NCBI GenBank assembly: GCA_963667505.2
Contig: OY763490.2
Location: 1,550,001-1,614,000, forward strand
Source of the DNA: Aldehydirespirator sp963667505
Lineage (GTDB): Bacteria > Actinomycetota > Acidimicrobiia > Acidimicrobiales > Aldehydirespiratoraceae
DNA: 64,000 nt
Direction: 5' to 3'
The translations under genes and the position numbers were made by a program. Below are positions 1-7,887 of this stretch, piece by piece. The notes under the pieces are model-generated. The model was not told where the DNA came from, did no database searches, and saw only the letters and a list, made by a program, of their open reading frames with translations. The first letter of the stretch is position 1. Every line of letters begins with the position of its first letter.

Positions 1-297
1 GAGGCGGCCTCCGACGGTGGCGCCGGCCGCGGCGAGCGCGTCGACGCCGTCGAGGAGCGCGCACACCACGCCCTCGTGAGCGGCTCGTGCCAGGTCGGAG
101 CCAGTGGTGGCGTTGCGGAGACCGGCGATGGCGCCGGTCGCGTCGGGCAGGTTCGGTGTGCGCTCACCGTCGAATCCCACGGGAATGCCCTCGGGCAGGC
201 CCGTGGCTGCGGAAGCCGATGCGGTCACCCGGCCTGCCGGCGCGTCGAAGGCCAGCACTTCGGGCAGCGCCTGCACCCATTCGGGGCCACAGCGGCC
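1..297 (-). pseudogene. xylB: xylulokinase (XylB) remnant with internal deletion, runs off the window
   Basis: Reading the minus strand from about 297 down gives FGGY-kinase text: a stretch around WVQALPEV and TGLPEGIPV (normally mid-protein, before the ATP-domain GTGDN region) followed directly by FDGERTPNLPDATG and RAAHEGVVCALLDGVDAL (normally about 140 residues later). The central segment is therefore missing in frame. There is no start codon of its own: upstream lies the xylA fragment in a different frame. XylB phosphorylates D-xylulose; this copy lacks most of both domains and cannot be functional. The 3' end lies outside the window. Confidence 0.7.
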
Positions 298-416
298 GCC
301 ATGGTGCGATCGCCAACCACCCGGTCGGCGTCGTACCACCGGAACGTCAACGGATCGTCGCTGTCGGGCCCGGCGTAGCGGATCGGCCCCGAGACCTCGG
401 TGAAGAACTCTGCCAC
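298..416 (-). pseudogene. xylA: xylose isomerase (XylA, class II) 5' fragment
   Basis: The first 39 codons from ATG 416 read like the N-terminus of class II xylose isomerase (MAEFF..., YAGPDSDDPLTFRWYDADRVV, DRTM). Homology stops abruptly after DRTM, where the metal-binding barrel should begin, and the sequence passes into xylB text in another frame. A deletion joining xylA codon ~39 to mid-xylB in a former xylA-xylB operon explains this. Alternatives are an assembly join, or a deliberate partial copy with intact genes elsewhere. The open frame continues to 225 but encodes nothing recognisable. Confidence 0.7.
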
Positions 417-451
417 TGCGCGATACTAGGCGCTCAGGCCGTCCCGCTCAC

Positions 452-598
452 ATCGTCCCGCTCGTGGTCTTCGGCGAGGACAACGCCCCCGTCTTGCTCG
501 GGGCCTACACGCTCGAAGGTCTCGCCCTGGCGGTCGATCCCGTGACTCAGCGGCTGGTGCCCACCGAGCTCATCATGTACCTGAGAGACGCCGCGTAG
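452..598 (+). pseudogene. C-terminal fragment of a clan AA (retropepsin-like) aspartic protease
   Basis: A 48-codon open stretch ending at TAG 596-598 reads VVFGEDNAPVLLGAYTLEGL and ALAVDPVTQRLVPTELIMY, the typical tail of small bacterial retroviral-type aspartic proteases (LLGA-x-TLE-x-LGL-x-VDP-x-x-x-RLVP). The catalytic DTG half and any start are absent; upstream sequence does not continue the fold. It lies back to back with the xyl remnants, so 1-600 looks like a decaying segment. From 599 to 721 I see no gene. Confidence 0.55.
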
Positions 599-721
599 CC
601 GCCCGCTCCCGCGGTCTGCGGCACCTGCGCCCCGACTGACCGCCGCCGGGTGGGCGGCTTTCCGAAGAACTCCCATCAAGACATGGCTACAAGTGTTTTG
701 TAGAGAGGTTTGCAGATTGAA

Positions 722-735
722 TTAGGCGCTCCTAA
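722..735. promoter_or_regulatory. Candidate metal-repressor operator before the imelysin operon
   Basis: TTAGGCGCTCCTAA is an inverted repeat (TTAGG arms, 4-nt centre) ending 9 nt before the first ATG of the imelysin operon. TTAGG...CCTAA half-sites recall the ends of IdeR/DtxR iron boxes, though the spacing is shorter than the 19-bp consensus, so the match is partial. The A/T-rich stretch at 690-721 is the best promoter candidate in this GC-rich DNA, and no Shine-Dalgarno precedes ATG 745. Assignment to an iron or manganese regulator is inference. Confidence 0.35.
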
Positions 736-744
736 CATGCGGCT

Positions 745-1941
745 ATGACTTCACCTACCAAACCCAATCGGCACCGTCGAACCATCGCCGCACTCCTGGC
801 CGGAGTAGCGGTGGTGGCCTTGGTGGCCGCCTCGTGCGGCGGCGACGACGACAAGTCGGTCGACGCCGCTGTGCTCGGCGACGCCGTGTCCACCTACGCA
901 GCAGGCGTGCACTCGGCCTACGCGACCAGCGCCGCGTCGGCCCGGGCCATGGACGCTGCCATCGACGCCTTCCTCGAGGCGCCCTCGCAGGCCTCGCTGC
1001 ACGCGGCCCGCCAAGCGTGGCTCGTGGCCCGCGACGACTACGGCCCCACCGAGGTGTTCCGCTTCTACGGCGGGCCGATAGACGACGAGGAGACCGGCAC
1101 CGAGGGGCTCATCAACGCCTGGCCGCTGGACGAGGCCTACATCGACTACGTCGAGGGCGCCCCCGACGCAGGCATCGTCAACAGCCCGGACGACTATCCC
1201 GAGATCGACGCCTCGCTCCTGCTGGAGCTCAACGAGGTGGGCGGCGAGGCCAACGTCTCCACCGGCTGGCACGCCATCGAGTTCCTGCTGTGGGGTCAGG
1301 ACCTCGACGACGGCGGCCCCGGCGACCGCCCGTTCACCGACTTCACCACGGCCGACAACGCCGACCGGCGAGCCGAGTACCTCAGCGTGGCCAGCGACCA
1401 GCTCGTCGCACACCTCGATGAGCTGGTCGCCGCCTGGGCGCCCGGCGCGTCCAACTACCGGGCCGGCTTCGAGTCGATGAGCCATCTCGACGCGCTGCAG
1501 ATGGCGTTCACCGGCATCGGCGAGATGTCGCGGGGCGAACTGGCCGGCGAGCGCATGAGCGTGGCCTACACCGAGCGCTCCCAGGAGGACGAGCACTCGT
1601 GCTTCTCGGACAACACCACCGCCGACATCATCGGCAACGCACGAGGCATCGAGATGGTGCTGCTGGGCAGCTATCCCGGCGGCGTGTCGGGCACCGGCCT
1701 GCTCGACGCTGTAGCCGAGGCCGACAGCGAACTGGCCCGGCAGCTCCGCGGCGAGGTGGCCACTAGCCTGAGCCTGTCCCGGGCGATCCCGGCACCCTTC
1801 GACCAGCACCTGCGCGACGGCGTGTCCGACGAGGATCCCGGCCGCCGGTCGGTCCTGTCCGCCATCGAGGCACTCGAGACGCAGACCGACACGATCGTCG
1901 ACGCGGCCGACGCCTTGGGCATAGCCCTGAACGTCAGCTGA
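745..1941 (+). CDS. Imelysin family (peptidase M75 / IrpA-like) lipoprotein
   Basis: 398 aa. A basic N-terminus, hydrophobic segment and lipobox VAASC (Cys31) predict export and lipidation. The imelysin signature GxHxxE is intact: GWHAIEFLLWGQ at residues 174-185. Imelysin proteins bind metal and sit in iron or copper uptake operons; proteolysis is not established for most. It heads a co-directional run with a di-haem protein, a second imelysin-like lipoprotein and an HTTM protein, a grouping seen in many bacteria. A candidate iron-box-like palindrome lies just upstream. Start chosen as the only ATG giving a proper lipoprotein signal. Confidence 0.85.
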   Translation: MTSPTKPNRHRRTIAALLAGVAVVALVAASCGGDDDKSVDAAVLGDAVSTYAAGVHSAYATSAASARAMDAAIDAFLEAPSQASLHAARQAWLVARDDYGPTEVFRFYGGPIDDEETGTEGLINAWPLDEAYIDYVEGAPDAGIVNSPDDYPEIDASLLLELNEVGGEANVSTGWHAIEFLLWGQDLDDGGPGDRPFTDFTTADNADRRAEYLSVASDQLVAHLDELVAAWAPGASNYRAGFESMSHLDALQMAFTGIGEMSRGELAGERMSVAYTERSQEDEHSCFSDNTTADIIGNARGIEMVLLGSYPGGVSGTGLLDAVAEADSELARQLRGEVATSLSLSRAIPAPFDQHLRDGVSDEDPGRRSVLSAIEALETQTDTIVDAADALGIALNVS

Positions 1942-2013
1942 CGGCCTTTGGCCGGGAGGTCGCGCGTCACGTAGCCAGAACGTAGCTAGGGAGTGCCTTT
2001 CTCCGGGGTCGCG

Positions 2014-3411
2014 ATGCGCCGGTGGAGTCCGGCGCTCCCGGCTACGTTCCTTCTGGCCGTGCTGATCCTGGGAGCGGGAAGCTGCGGCGATGACGAAGTG
2101 GAGCTCGACGCCAACCTGGGCGGCGACACCACCCGGGCCGAGGTCTCCCGCAACGCGTTCAGCCTTCCGGCGCCACAGCTCACCAACGAGCAGCGGCGCA
2201 TGTTCGAGGTGGGCGACAGCTTCTTCACCCAGAACTGGGTGACGGCGCCAGCGTCCACCGAAGCCCGCGACGGGCTGGGCCCGACCTTCAACGCCCAGGC
2301 GTGCTCGTCATGCCACACGCTCGACGGCCGGGGCGCGCCCCCCGACCCCACCGGCGAGGAGGCCCGTCTGGGCCTGCTGGTGCGATTGTCGGTGCTCGGA
2401 TCCGACCCCGTGACCGGAGCGCCGCTCCCCGATCCCGTCTACGGAGGCCAACTGCAGGACCGGTCAGTAGTTGGAGTTCCCGCGGAAGGCACCCTCGTGG
2501 TGAGCTACGAGGTCGTGGTCGGCACCTACGGCGACGGGACCGCCTACGAGTTGCGGTCGCCTGCCTATGAAATCGCCGACTTGGCGTTCGGGCCGCTGGA
2601 CGAACACGTGCGGCTGGGCCCGCGGCTCGCTCCCCATGTGGTCGGCATGGGCCTTCTGCAAGCCATCCCGGAGGACACGATCCGGGGCCTCGCCGACCCT
2701 GACGACGCCGACGGCGACGGCATCTCGGGCCGGGCCAACACGGTGTGGGACGCTCAGGCCGGTGCTCCGGCCTTGGGGCGCTTCGGCTGGAAGGCGAACG
2801 TGGCCACCATCGAGCAGCAGACCGCGGGCGCGTTCCACGGCGACATAGGCATCACCTCGGCGCTCCATCCCGCGGAGAACTGCCCTGAGTCGCAGACCGA
2901 GTGCGCCGCCGCGCCCGACGGCGGCACCCCGGAGCTCACCGACTCGCGTCTGGCCGCGGTGGAGTTCTACGTGCGCACCCTGGCCGTTCCCGCGCTGCGG
3001 GGCGCCGACACCGACGAGGTGCGGGCCGGGGCCCGCCTCTTCGAGGACTTCGGCTGCGCGTCGTGCCACACTCCCACCCACCGCACCGGTTCTTCGGACA
3101 TCGACGCCCTCGCCGATCAGCTGATCCACCCGTACACCGATCTGCTGCTGCACGACATGGGCCCGGGGCTGGCCGACGGGCGCGCCGACTTCGACGCGGG
3201 CGGCAGCGAGTGGCGGACCCCGCCGCTGTGGGGCATCGGCCTCGCCGAGGCCATCAACGGCTACCTGTTCCTGCTGCACGACGGCAGGGCCCGAACCTTC
3301 GAGGAGGCGATCCTATGGCACGGCGGCGAGGGCGAAGCCGCCCGCGAGGCGTTCCGGCTGGCCGACGCCGAAGAGCGGGCCCAGCTCCTAGCGTTCCTGG
3401 AGGCGATGTGA
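2014..3411 (+). CDS. Di-haem c-type oxidoreductase (DUF1111 thiol-oxidoreductase family) lipoprotein
   Basis: About 465 aa from ATG 2014; an in-frame GTG at 1993 adds seven residues. The signal ends in the lipobox GAGSC. Two CXXCH haem-c motifs are visible: CSSCH (residues 97-101) and CASCH (348-352), the second in the C-terminal cytochrome domain. This family regularly accompanies imelysin proteins and is presumed to do redox chemistry at the cell surface, perhaps metal reduction; substrate unknown. A short stem (GGCC-TTT-GGCC, about 1943-1953) separates it from the first gene. Its stop overlaps the next gene's GTG. Confidence 0.8.
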   Translation: MRRWSPALPATFLLAVLILGAGSCGDDEVELDANLGGDTTRAEVSRNAFSLPAPQLTNEQRRMFEVGDSFFTQNWVTAPASTEARDGLGPTFNAQACSSCHTLDGRGAPPDPTGEEARLGLLVRLSVLGSDPVTGAPLPDPVYGGQLQDRSVVGVPAEGTLVVSYEVVVGTYGDGTAYELRSPAYEIADLAFGPLDEHVRLGPRLAPHVVGMGLLQAIPEDTIRGLADPDDADGDGISGRANTVWDAQAGAPALGRFGWKANVATIEQQTAGAFHGDIGITSALHPAENCPESQTECAAAPDGGTPELTDSRLAAVEFYVRTLAVPALRGADTDEVRAGARLFEDFGCASCHTPTHRTGSSDIDALADQLIHPYTDLLLHDMGPGLADGRADFDAGGSEWRTPPLWGIGLAEAINGYLFLLHDGRARTFEEAILWHGGEGEAAREAFRLADAEERAQLLAFLEAM

Positions 3412-4580
3412 TTCTCCACCGACATAGAAGCGTCATGACGGCCGCCGACGGCCGCTCCTACCCCAAGGGCGCTGTCGGCCGTCCACAGCGGCGCGGGCTC
3501 GCTCCGACGGCTCTGGCGGTCGTCTTGGTGGTCGGCCTGGGCGCGGCCGGTTGCGGGGCTGGGGAACCCAGTCGCTCCGACGTGCTCGCGGACCTGGCCG
3601 ATCAGACCATCGTTCCCGCGTACCAGCAGTTCGCGGCCGACGCCTCAGCCCTGCGAGACGCCGTCGAGGTGCTCTGCACCGAGCCCACCGGGGCCGCGGT
3701 CATCGACGCACGCGTCGCGCTGGCGTCCGCCCGCCGCAGTTGGTCGTTCTCCGAGGCGATGTGGGTGGGCCCGGTGATGGAGCGACGCTCGTGGGCGGTG
3801 ATCCGCTGGCCGGTGGCGATCGACGAGATCGAGGCGCTCATAGCGGACCAGTCGCTGGTGCTCGACGTCGACCGTCTGGCCAACCGGATAGGCGCCGACC
3901 AGCGAGGGCTGGGAGCGCTCGAGTACTTGCTCCACGCCAGCGACGACCCGTTCGGCGGCGCGCTCGAGACTATCGGCACTGTCGGCGCCCTCGACGATCC
4001 GCGCCGCTGCGATTACTCGGAAGGTGTGGCCACCGTGATTGCGCAGGAGGCGGCCCTGCTGGCCGCGGGCTGGACGGACGGCTGGGACGGCGGCCAGCCC
4101 TACCGCGAGCAGCTCGCCGCCGACGAGGGCGACGGGCTCGACTCGCTGGTCAACGACGCTCTGTTCCTGCTCGAGTCGATCACCGACTTGGAGCTCGGGG
4201 CCGCGCTCGGTGCGATGGGCGGGTCGCCGAAGCCCGAGTCGATCGACGAGGGGCCCGCAGCCGCCGGAGTGCACGACCTCCTCCAGCGCCTCGCCGGGGT
4301 GGAAGCTGTCCTGGTGGGAGGCGACGGGACCGGGCAGGGACTGGCCCCGCTGCTCGGCGAGGACCTGACGGGACGCCTGCGTGCAGGCCTCGCCGAGGCA
4401 CGCGGCGCGGTGTTGGCCCTGGAGCCTCCGCTTCGACTGGCCGTGGTGGAGTCGACGGACGCGGCCGCCGCGGCCCGGGACGCCGTCAAGGCCGTCCAGG
4501 TGATGGTGGCGACCGAGGTGGTGGGCCGGCTCGGCGTGACCATCGGGTTCAGCGATGCCGACGGCGACAGTTCCGGCTGA
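3408..4580 (+). CDS. Second imelysin-like lipoprotein
   Basis: About 390 aa. GTG 3408 overlaps the previous stop and has GGAGG five bases upstream; ATG 3435 is an alternative that still leaves the signal peptide and lipobox GAAGC. The imelysin fold is recognisable (long helices, EYLLHASDD region), but the metal motif is degenerate: GLGALE near residue 167 where the first protein has GWHAIE, so the histidine is lost. Two imelysins flanking a di-haem protein is a known arrangement; this one may bind a partner rather than metal. Translational coupling to its neighbours is likely. Confidence 0.75.
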   Translation: MILHRHRSVMTAADGRSYPKGAVGRPQRRGLAPTALAVVLVVGLGAAGCGAGEPSRSDVLADLADQTIVPAYQQFAADASALRDAVEVLCTEPTGAAVIDARVALASARRSWSFSEAMWVGPVMERRSWAVIRWPVAIDEIEALIADQSLVLDVDRLANRIGADQRGLGALEYLLHASDDPFGGALETIGTVGALDDPRRCDYSEGVATVIAQEAALLAAGWTDGWDGGQPYREQLAADEGDGLDSLVNDALFLLESITDLELGAALGAMGGSPKPESIDEGPAAAGVHDLLQRLAGVEAVLVGGDGTGQGLAPLLGEDLTGRLRAGLAEARGAVLALEPPLRLAVVESTDAAAAARDAVKAVQVMVATEVVGRLGVTIGFSDADGDSSG

Positions 4581-6114
4581 GGCAGGATCCCCGGCAACAG
4601 AGGCAAGGGCCCCGGCGGCCGACGCCCAGCAGACGACGCCAGCACGGGCAAGCCGAAGCCGAAAGCCGCCGCCAGGGCGCGTCGCGCCTGCGGACGACGC
4701 CGGGCACCGCGCCACGCTTCTGTGGCACCAGCTGCGCCTCGCGGCCCGGCAGCCGGTGCCCGCCGACTCCGTGGCGGTATTCCGGATCGGCTTCGGTCTG
4801 GTGGCTATGGCCGGGTCGCTTCGGTTCCTGGCCCGAGGGTGGGTCGACACGCTGTACCTGGCGCCGGAGCACCATCTGGCCTACGCGGGCTTCGAATGGG
4901 TCCGGCCCCTGCCCGCGCCCTGGATGCACCTGCACATGGCCGCGCTGGCCGTGCTGGGGGCGTGCATCGCGCTCGGCTACCGCCACCGGCTGGCCGCCGC
5001 GCTGTTCACCGCAGGCTTCGTGTACACGGAACTGATCGAAGCCGCCCTGTACCTCAACCATTACTGGTTCGTGACGCTGGCGGGGGTGCTGCTGGCGCTG
5101 CTGCCGGTGCACCATCGCTGGTCGCTGGACGCCAGGGCCGGCCGGGTTGAGCCGTCGCCGCTGGTGCCGGCGGCGGTGGTTTGGACATTGCGGTCGCAGC
5201 TCGCCGTCGTCTACCTGTTTGCCGGGATCGCCAAGCTGAACGGCGACTGGCTGCTGCAGGCCCAGCCGATGAGCCTGTGGCTGGCCGACCGCAGCCATCT
5301 TCCGGTCGTCGGGCCTCTGCTCGACGAGCCTGTGGCCGCCTACTTGGCGAGCTGGTGCGGCGCCGCCTTCGACTGCACCATCGTGGGCTGGCTGTTGTGG
5401 CGCCGGAGCCGTCCGTGGGCCTACTGCGTGCTGGTCGCGTTCCATCTGGCCACCGGGGCGCTGTTCCAGATCGGGGTATTCCCCTGGCTCATGATCGCGG
5501 CCGCACTCGTGTTCTTCCTACCCGAGTGGCCGTCGCGCCTGTTCGAGGCCGCAGCCAGAGCCTGGCGGCGATCCCCCGTCTCTCGGGCGTGGTCTCGGGC
5601 TTCGCCGGCTGCTGATGCGACGGCCGTCCCTCGTCTGCGCCGACCGGCGACGACGGCGCCCCGTCTGGGCCGACCGGCGAGGACGGTGCTGGTGGCGCTG
5701 GCCGTGGTGCAAGTGGTCCTGCCGTTGCGGCACTACGCGTACGACGGCAATGTGCGATGGACCGAAGAGGGCTACTACCTGTCCTGGCGGGTCATGCTCA
5801 CCGAGAAAGCGGGCCACGTCGAGTTCCGGGTCACCGACCCGGCCACCGGCCGAAGCTGGACGGCCGGCCCCGAACTGGTTCTCGCCGACTGGCAGGCCGA
5901 GCACGCCGACGTGCGGCCCGGCCTGATCCACGCCACCGCCCTGCTGATCGCCGACCACTACCGCGGCGCGGGCGTGGCCGACGTCGAGGTGCGCGCCGAC
6001 GCCTGGGTGTCGATGAACGGCCGGCCCGCCCGCAGGATCATCAACCCCGACACCAACCTCGCAGCCATCTCCCGAGTCGGGTTCGGCTCACCGCGGATCC
6101 TCCCCGATTCCTGA
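4555..6114 (+). CDS. HTTM domain membrane protein (vitamin-K gamma-carboxylase-like)
   Basis: 519 aa; start ATG 4555 overlaps the preceding gene by 26 nt. After a polar N-terminal 55 residues there are several hydrophobic segments with the HTTM landmarks FRIGFG, the ALYLNHYW segment, and YLFAGIAKLNGDWL, then a soluble C-terminal domain (LSWRVMLTEKAGHVEFRV, about 390-519). HTTM proteins resemble vitamin K-dependent carboxylase, but bacterial roles are mostly unknown. As the last gene of the imelysin/di-haem operon it is probably a membrane partner of that surface system. The linker around residues 340-375 is rich in Ala/Arg/Pro with short near-repeats (RRPATTAPRLGRPART). Confidence 0.8.
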   Translation: MPTATVPAEAGSPATEARAPAADAQQTTPARASRSRKPPPGRVAPADDAGHRATLLWHQLRLAARQPVPADSVAVFRIGFGLVAMAGSLRFLARGWVDTLYLAPEHHLAYAGFEWVRPLPAPWMHLHMAALAVLGACIALGYRHRLAAALFTAGFVYTELIEAALYLNHYWFVTLAGVLLALLPVHHRWSLDARAGRVEPSPLVPAAVVWTLRSQLAVVYLFAGIAKLNGDWLLQAQPMSLWLADRSHLPVVGPLLDEPVAAYLASWCGAAFDCTIVGWLLWRRSRPWAYCVLVAFHLATGALFQIGVFPWLMIAAALVFFLPEWPSRLFEAAARAWRRSPVSRAWSRASPAADATAVPRLRRPATTAPRLGRPARTVLVALAVVQVVLPLRHYAYDGNVRWTEEGYYLSWRVMLTEKAGHVEFRVTDPATGRSWTAGPELVLADWQAEHADVRPGLIHATALLIADHYRGAGVADVEVRADAWVSMNGRPARRIINPDTNLAAISRVGFGSPRILPDS

Positions 6115-6268
6115 CCTCCTGCGACCGCTGCCTTCCACCTTCCGGGATCGCCCGCCTTCTCGTCTGTCTCCCGGCCTCGGGCTCCGGTCTCGCCCACCTC
6201 GCAGCCGCGTCCTCGTCGCCGCCCCCGAACAGCCCGTATCCCGCCACCGAGATGCAGACAGACCGATA

Positions 6269-6299
6269 TGTAGACGATTTGTAGACGGGGGCGTATCCT
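6269..6299 (+). promoter_or_regulatory. Promoter and direct-repeat operator of the toxin-antitoxin pair
   Basis: TGTAGACG occurs at 6269-6276 and again at 6280-6287, 11 bp apart, i.e. on the same helical face, as expected for a ribbon-helix-helix autorepressor. TATCCT at 6294-6299 is a plausible -10 element; transcription would then start at or next to the GTG at 6306, giving a leaderless message (no Shine-Dalgarno is present). Function inferred from position. Confidence 0.45.
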
Positions 6300-6305
6300 G
6301 TACGG

Positions 6306-6542
6306 GTGGAGACGACCACGATCCGAGTGGACCGGGAGACCCATGCGCGGCTCGCCGAGATGAGCCGGGACTCGGGTGACAGCCTCACCGAGACGGTCCG
6401 CCAGGCCGCCGAAGCCCTGCGACGGCTCCGGTTCGGCCTGAGGGTGCAGGAGGAGTACGCCGCCCTGCGAAGCGATCCCGAGGCTTGGGCCGACTACCTG
6501 GACGAGTCAGAGTCGTCCTACGTTGCCGATGGCGTCGATTGA
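6306..6542 (+). CDS. Antitoxin, ribbon-helix-helix (MazE-like)
   Basis: 78 aa from GTG 6306. The N-terminus TTTIRVDRETHARLAEM followed by a helix typical of RHH DNA-binding proteins, then an acidic C-terminal tail (DPEAWADYLDESESSYVADG) of the sort that wraps a MazF toxin. It precedes a MazF/PemK gene and carries direct-repeat operator candidates upstream, so it is expected to neutralise the toxin and autorepress. Its last codons overlap a truncated copy of the toxin's start. Confidence 0.75.
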   Translation: METTTIRVDRETHARLAEMSRDSGDSLTETVRQAAEALRRLRFGLRVQEEYAALRSDPEAWADYLDESESSYVADGVD

Positions 6543-6624
6543 CGATCTCTCCCGAGTGACCGACGTGTAGTGGCATAGTCAGAGGAGGTCCCTATGTGGC
6601 CGATGGCGTCGATTGACGATCTCT
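6525..6624 (+). repeat. Duplicated antitoxin/toxin junction (26-bp direct repeat, 74 bp apart)
   Basis: GCCGATGGCGTCGATTGACG... is identical at 6525-6550 and 6599-6624. The first copy holds the antitoxin stop (TGA 6540-6542) overlapping an ATG (6529) that opens a 13-codon micro-ORF beginning MASIDDL and ending at TAG 6568-6570. The second copy is the real toxin start with the same MASIDDL. The simplest reading is that the genes once overlapped and the junction was tandemly duplicated, inserting 74 bp and supplying a new GGAGG (6584-6588) for the toxin. Confidence 0.85.
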
Positions 6625-6941
6625 GGCTTGTCGACTTCGGCAAGCCCTTCCGTGGCGAACCGGCGGCGCGACGGCCGGCGATGGTGCTCGGCCCGCCCGA
6701 CACGTTCGGCGCCAGCTTCCCTGTCTCCATCGTGGCACCGCTCACGACGACCGACCGAGGGCTGTCGCTGCATGTGGAGGTGCCCGCCACCCGCCAGACG
6801 GGCCTCCGCCGTCCGAGTCATGTCCAGTGCGAACTGCTGCGTGCCGTGAGCAGACGAAGGCTGATTCACAGACTGGGGACGGTGGACCCCGACACCAGCT
6901 CGCGAGTGGGCGAGATCGTGAGGACTCTGCTCAACCACTGA
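6594..6941 (+). CDS. MazF/PemK-family toxin (endoribonuclease)
   Basis: 115 aa. The order DDLWLVDFGKPFRGEPAARRP, then VSIVAPLTTTDRG, then PSHVQCELLRAVSRRRL matches the MazF/PemK fold (GDIv.vdf ... RPalVl ... vApiTs ... vl.dqir.v). MazF toxins cleave mRNA or tRNA at short sequences. ATG 6594 has GGAGG five bases before the start spacer; ATG 6603 (MASIDDL) is the ancestral start judging by the upstream duplicate. Expected to be neutralised by the antitoxin just upstream. Confidence 0.8.
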   Translation: MWPMASIDDLWLVDFGKPFRGEPAARRPAMVLGPPDTFGASFPVSIVAPLTTTDRGLSLHVEVPATRQTGLRRPSHVQCELLRAVSRRRLIHRLGTVDPDTSSRVGEIVRTLLNH

Positions 6942-6990
6942 CTTCGAGGAGTCCTGCAATGCGAAGCCGCAGTCGAGAGGCGCCTGGGAC

Positions 6991-7866
6991 ATGATTCGTC
7001 CGATGTTGGGGGCGGTGGAGGCGGGTGGAACGAAGTTCCGAGCCGCGGTCGTGGACTCGGACCTGACGATCGTGGAGTCCGCCACCATCCCGACGACCGC
7101 TCCCGAGGAGACATTGGCCGCAGTCGCGGCCTTCCTGCGCGGTGCTGGGCCGGTGTCGGCTCTGGGCATCGGCTCTTTCGGCCCGCTCGATCTCGATCCC
7201 GACTCGGCGGGCTACGGATCGCTGATGGAGACGCCCAAGCCGGGATGGTCGGGCGCGCCGATCCTGGACCGTCTGTCTGCGGCGCTGGGCGTGCCCGCGG
7301 GCATCCAGACCGATGTGGAGGCGGCTGCGGTGGCCGAGCAGGTGCTGGGACCCGCACCCCGGCCTCGGCGGCTCGCCTATGTGACGGTGGGCACCGGGAT
7401 CGGCGCGGCCGTGGCGGTGGACGGCACGCCTTGGCGCGGACGCCGTCACAGCGAACTGGGCCATGTCCCTGTGCGCCGTGTCGCTGGGGATCACTACGCG
7501 GGCCGCTGCCCGTTCCACGGTAACTGCCTGGAGGGGATGGCCTGCGGCCCGGCCATGGCCGAGCGTTGGGGCGTCGACCCGTCGCAGGCCGACGGACATG
7601 ACGACATGTGGCGTCTCGAGGCGGCCTACCTGGCCCAGCTCGTGCGGGTGCTCGCCTATTCGTTCTCGCCCGACCGGATCGTGTTCGGCGGCGGAGTCGG
7701 CAGCCGTCCCGACCTGGCCGAGATGATCCGCGCTGCGAGCCGCGAAGACTTGGGCGGCTATGCCGATTACGGCTTCGACGACACGTTCATCACCACCCCC
7801 TCACTGGGCCCCGACTCCGGCCTGCTCGGCGGCGCCATCCTCGCCCGATCCCTGCTCGACTCGTAG
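6991..7866 (+). CDS. ROK family sugar kinase (fructokinase-like)
   Basis: 291 aa. N-terminal phosphate loop GAVEAGGTKFRAAV, second ATP motif VTVGTGIGAAV, and the ROK zinc module with HSELGHVPV and the Cys/His run CPFHGNCLEG followed by GPA. This set, with ELGH and the CxxHxxC spacing, is typical of fructokinase/mannokinase ROK proteins; the exact sugar is not decidable from sequence. ATG 7003 (MLGAVEAGGTKF) is an equally good start. Monocistronic, followed by the 137-bp dispersed repeat. Confidence 0.8.
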   Translation: MIRPMLGAVEAGGTKFRAAVVDSDLTIVESATIPTTAPEETLAAVAAFLRGAGPVSALGIGSFGPLDLDPDSAGYGSLMETPKPGWSGAPILDRLSAALGVPAGIQTDVEAAAVAEQVLGPAPRPRRLAYVTVGTGIGAAVAVDGTPWRGRRHSELGHVPVRRVAGDHYAGRCPFHGNCLEGMACGPAMAERWGVDPSQADGHDDMWRLEAAYLAQLVRVLAYSFSPDRIVFGGGVGSRPDLAEMIRAASREDLGGYADYGFDDTFITTPSLGPDSGLLGGAILARSLLDS

Positions 7867-7887
7867 TCTCTTGCCGCCGCTACCTAA

